NCBI GenBank assembly: GCA_016710525.1
Contig: JADJVQ010000088.1
Location: 1-14,405, forward strand
From: Burkholderiaceae bacterium
Lineage (GTDB): Bacteria; Pseudomonadota; Gammaproteobacteria; Burkholderiales; Burkholderiaceae_E
DNA: 14,405 nucleotides
Reading direction: 5' to 3'
The position numbers and the translations under genes were made by a program. Positions 12,937 to 14,405 of this stretch are shown here, piece after piece (position 1 is the first letter of the stretch; each line of letters begins with the position of its first letter). Under the pieces are notes generated by a model, which saw only the letters and a program-made list of their open reading frames with translations, was not told the DNA's origin and searched no databases.

Positions 12937-14405
12937 TCAACGATACGAGGGCATCAGCTTTTGTTCCATCGGTGCGCCGATGACGATCGCCCCCGATGCC
13001 GCCAGGTCGGCGATCTGTTCTTTCGTCAGCCCGGCGCTGCTCAACACCTCCGACGCGTGCTCGCCGATGCCGGCAACCCGCATCGGTCCGCAGCGCTGGG
13101 TACGGCTGAAGTGGGCGTATCGTCCGGGGGTGGTGAAGTAGGTGCCATCGGAGGCCGCACGCACATGCACGAACTCGTCTTTGGCCAGTTCGGGGTCGCG
13201 CAGCACTTCGGACACGCGCCGCGCGCGGGTTGCCGCCACGCCGGCGGTTTCGAGCCGTTTCACCGCCTCTTCACCGGACAGGGGCGCCAGTGCCGCGGCG
13301 AGCGCGGCGACGGGATCCAGGCGGCTGTCGAGCTCGAGGCCCGCCCGGGCCAACGACTTCGGCGTGACGGTGCCGGGATCGCCGGCCTGCACCCTAACCC
13401 AGCCGTCGCTGGTGGCGTAGAAGCGATCGAGCCAGCCCGGACCCCGATGGTTCTCGCTGCCCTTCACCAAGGCCGGGCGGCCCTGATAGCGCACCAGTTC
13501 TTCGGACTGGAGATACGTTGCGGTGGCTGCCAGGGAGTTCCAGATGCGCTGACCCTCACCGGTTCGTTCCCGGTGGTACAGGCCCAGGACGCTGGACAGC
13601 GCGCACATCGCCGCCGTCGTCACGTCGATGATCGCGATGGTGTTGGCGACCGGCTCGTCCTGCCCGCCCTGCGAGGTCATCATGCCGCTCATCGCCTGCA
13701 GCACCATGTCGACCCCGGGAAGCTGGGACAGCGGACCCCCTTCGCCATACGCCGAGAGCGAGACGGTGACCATGCCTTGCTTGAGCGAATTGAGCGTGTC
13801 GAAATGAATGCCGAGATTTTTCGTGACGCCGGGCCGCAGGGAGTCGATGACCACGTCGCTGGTCTTGACCATTTCGTAGAAGGCTTCGCGGGCCTTCGGG
13901 TTCTGCAGATCCATCGCCACGCTGCGCATGCCGCGATTGAACGTGTAACCGGTGTGGCGGAAGGGATCGCCGGTGAGCGGCTCGACCTTCACGACATCGG
14001 CGCCGAGTTCGGCCAGCAGCGAGCCGCAGTAGGGGCCGGCGACGAAGGTGCCCATGTCCAGAATGCGGAACCCGGTGAGCGGGCCCGGGCGAAGCACAGG
14101 CATCTTGTCCGGCCTGGGCGGTGCCGGCCGGGGCCGGATCGTGCCGGTGTGCGCGCCGAGCTGCGGCGCCGGACCCTGGACCTTGCCCGGGGTCCGGGTG
14201 AGATTGATCGGAATGCCGGGCATGCCGGTCAGGCCTCGCCGGGGATCCTGCACCTGGGCATGCATGCCGATGGCCTTGACCTGGGGGTGATCGAGCCAGG
14301 CTTCGGTGGGCCCGATCCGCCCGCACGGAATGCCGAGCCGGGTGATCATCTCGATGAGCTCGTCGAGCGTGTGCTTGAGGAACTCCTGCTGGATCTTGGC
14401 CTTTG
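12937..14405 (-). CDS. Double-domain CaiB/BaiF (class III) CoA-transferase, 5' end outside window
   Basis: The frame is open to the right edge; the ATG at 14349 is internal. The first visible part is the C-terminal end of one CaiB/BaiF module (GIPCGRIGPTEAWLDHPQ ... LTRTPGKVQGPAPQLGAHT). A Pro-rich linker (about residues 71-90 from 14349) follows, and then a complete second module. The second module opens with GFRILDMGTFVAGPYCGSLL and ELGADVVKVEP, the usual N-terminal signature. The likely catalytic aspartate, equivalent to D169 of formyl-CoA transferase, is D242 in AIIDVTTAAMCAL, followed by the typical HRERTGEGQ. These enzymes exchange CoA between acids, here probably activating an organic acid. 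Such tandem fusions are known and form the dimer-like interface within one chain. The gene lies on the fccA strand 95 bp upstream. Substrate unknown; racemase relatives are possible. Confidence 0.9.
   Translation of the reverse strand, partial: KAKIQQEFLKHTLDELIEMITRLGIPCGRIGPTEAWLDHPQVKAIGMHAQVQDPRRGLTGMPGIPINLTRTPGKVQGPAPQLGAHTGTIRPRPAPPRPDKMPVLRPGPLTGFRILDMGTFVAGPYCGSLLAELGADVVKVEPLTGDPFRHTGYTFNRGMRSVAMDLQNPKAREAFYEMVKTSDVVIDSLRPGVTKNLGIHFDTLNSLKQGMVTVSLSAYGEGGPLSQLPGVDMVLQAMSGMMTSQGGQDEPVANTIAIIDVTTAAMCALSSVLGLYHRERTGEGQRIWNSLAATATYLQSEELVRYQGRPALVKGSENHRGPGWLDRFYATSDGWVRVQAGDPGTVTPKSLARAGLELDSRLDPVAALAAALAPLSGEEAVKRLETAGVAATRARRVSEVLRDPELAKDEFVHVRAASDGTYFTTPGRYAHFSRTQRCGPMRVAGIGEHASEVLSSAGLTKEQIADLAASGAIVIGAPMEQKLMPSYR

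Overview
The window looks like chromosomal DNA from a high-GC betaproteobacterium, probably of the order Burkholderiales. The reasons are the GC-rich third codon positions, a TAXI-type TRAP transporter, tandem CaiB/BaiF CoA-transferase modules, a flavocytochrome c-like sulfide dehydrogenase pair and an IS3-family element of a kind common there. This is inferred from gene content; no rRNA or tRNA was seen to confirm it.

Layout. (1) 1-1523 (+): 3' part of a methyl-accepting chemotaxis protein, convergent with (2) 1560-2885 (-): a SAM-dependent methyltransferase. (3) 2886-3117: divergent intergenic region with two palindromes and a candidate sigma70 promoter. (4) 3118-8021 (+): a TAXI TRAP transporter locus, solute-binding protein followed by a fused DctQM permease, split by an IS3-family insertion (about 4372-6014). 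Between the recognisable binding protein and the IS left end lies about 290 bp of roughly 94% GC low-complexity sequence, either genuine or an assembly artefact. (5) 8160-9125 (+): a TauD/TfdA-family Fe(II)/2-oxoglutarate dioxygenase with its own candidate promoter. (6) 9205-12841 (-): a sulfur-oxidation-like module in the order cytochrome c lipoprotein (FccA-like), Tat-exported FccB-like flavoprotein, four-domain rhodanese. (7) 12937-14405 (-): 3' part of a fused double CaiB/BaiF CoA-transferase.

How they may work together. The transporter, dioxygenase and CoA-transferase suggest uptake and activation or oxidation of an organic acid; the substrate cannot be read from sequence. FccA/FccB would oxidise sulfide in the periplasm and pass electrons to cytochrome c, and the multi-rhodanese protein would handle the resulting sulfane sulfur. 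A CTTAAG-N5-CTTAAG site and an inverted repeat between ribosome-binding site and start codon lie upstream of fccA and are the best regulatory candidates. The IS insertion probably inactivates the transporter or changes its expression.

No CRISPR array, tRNA, rRNA or phage module was recognised. No plainly new system is evident. The most unusual points are the 94% GC tract beside the IS, the FccB-like protein lacking the covalent-FAD cysteine, the four-domain rhodanese with only two cysteine-bearing catalytic loops, and the fccA leader.
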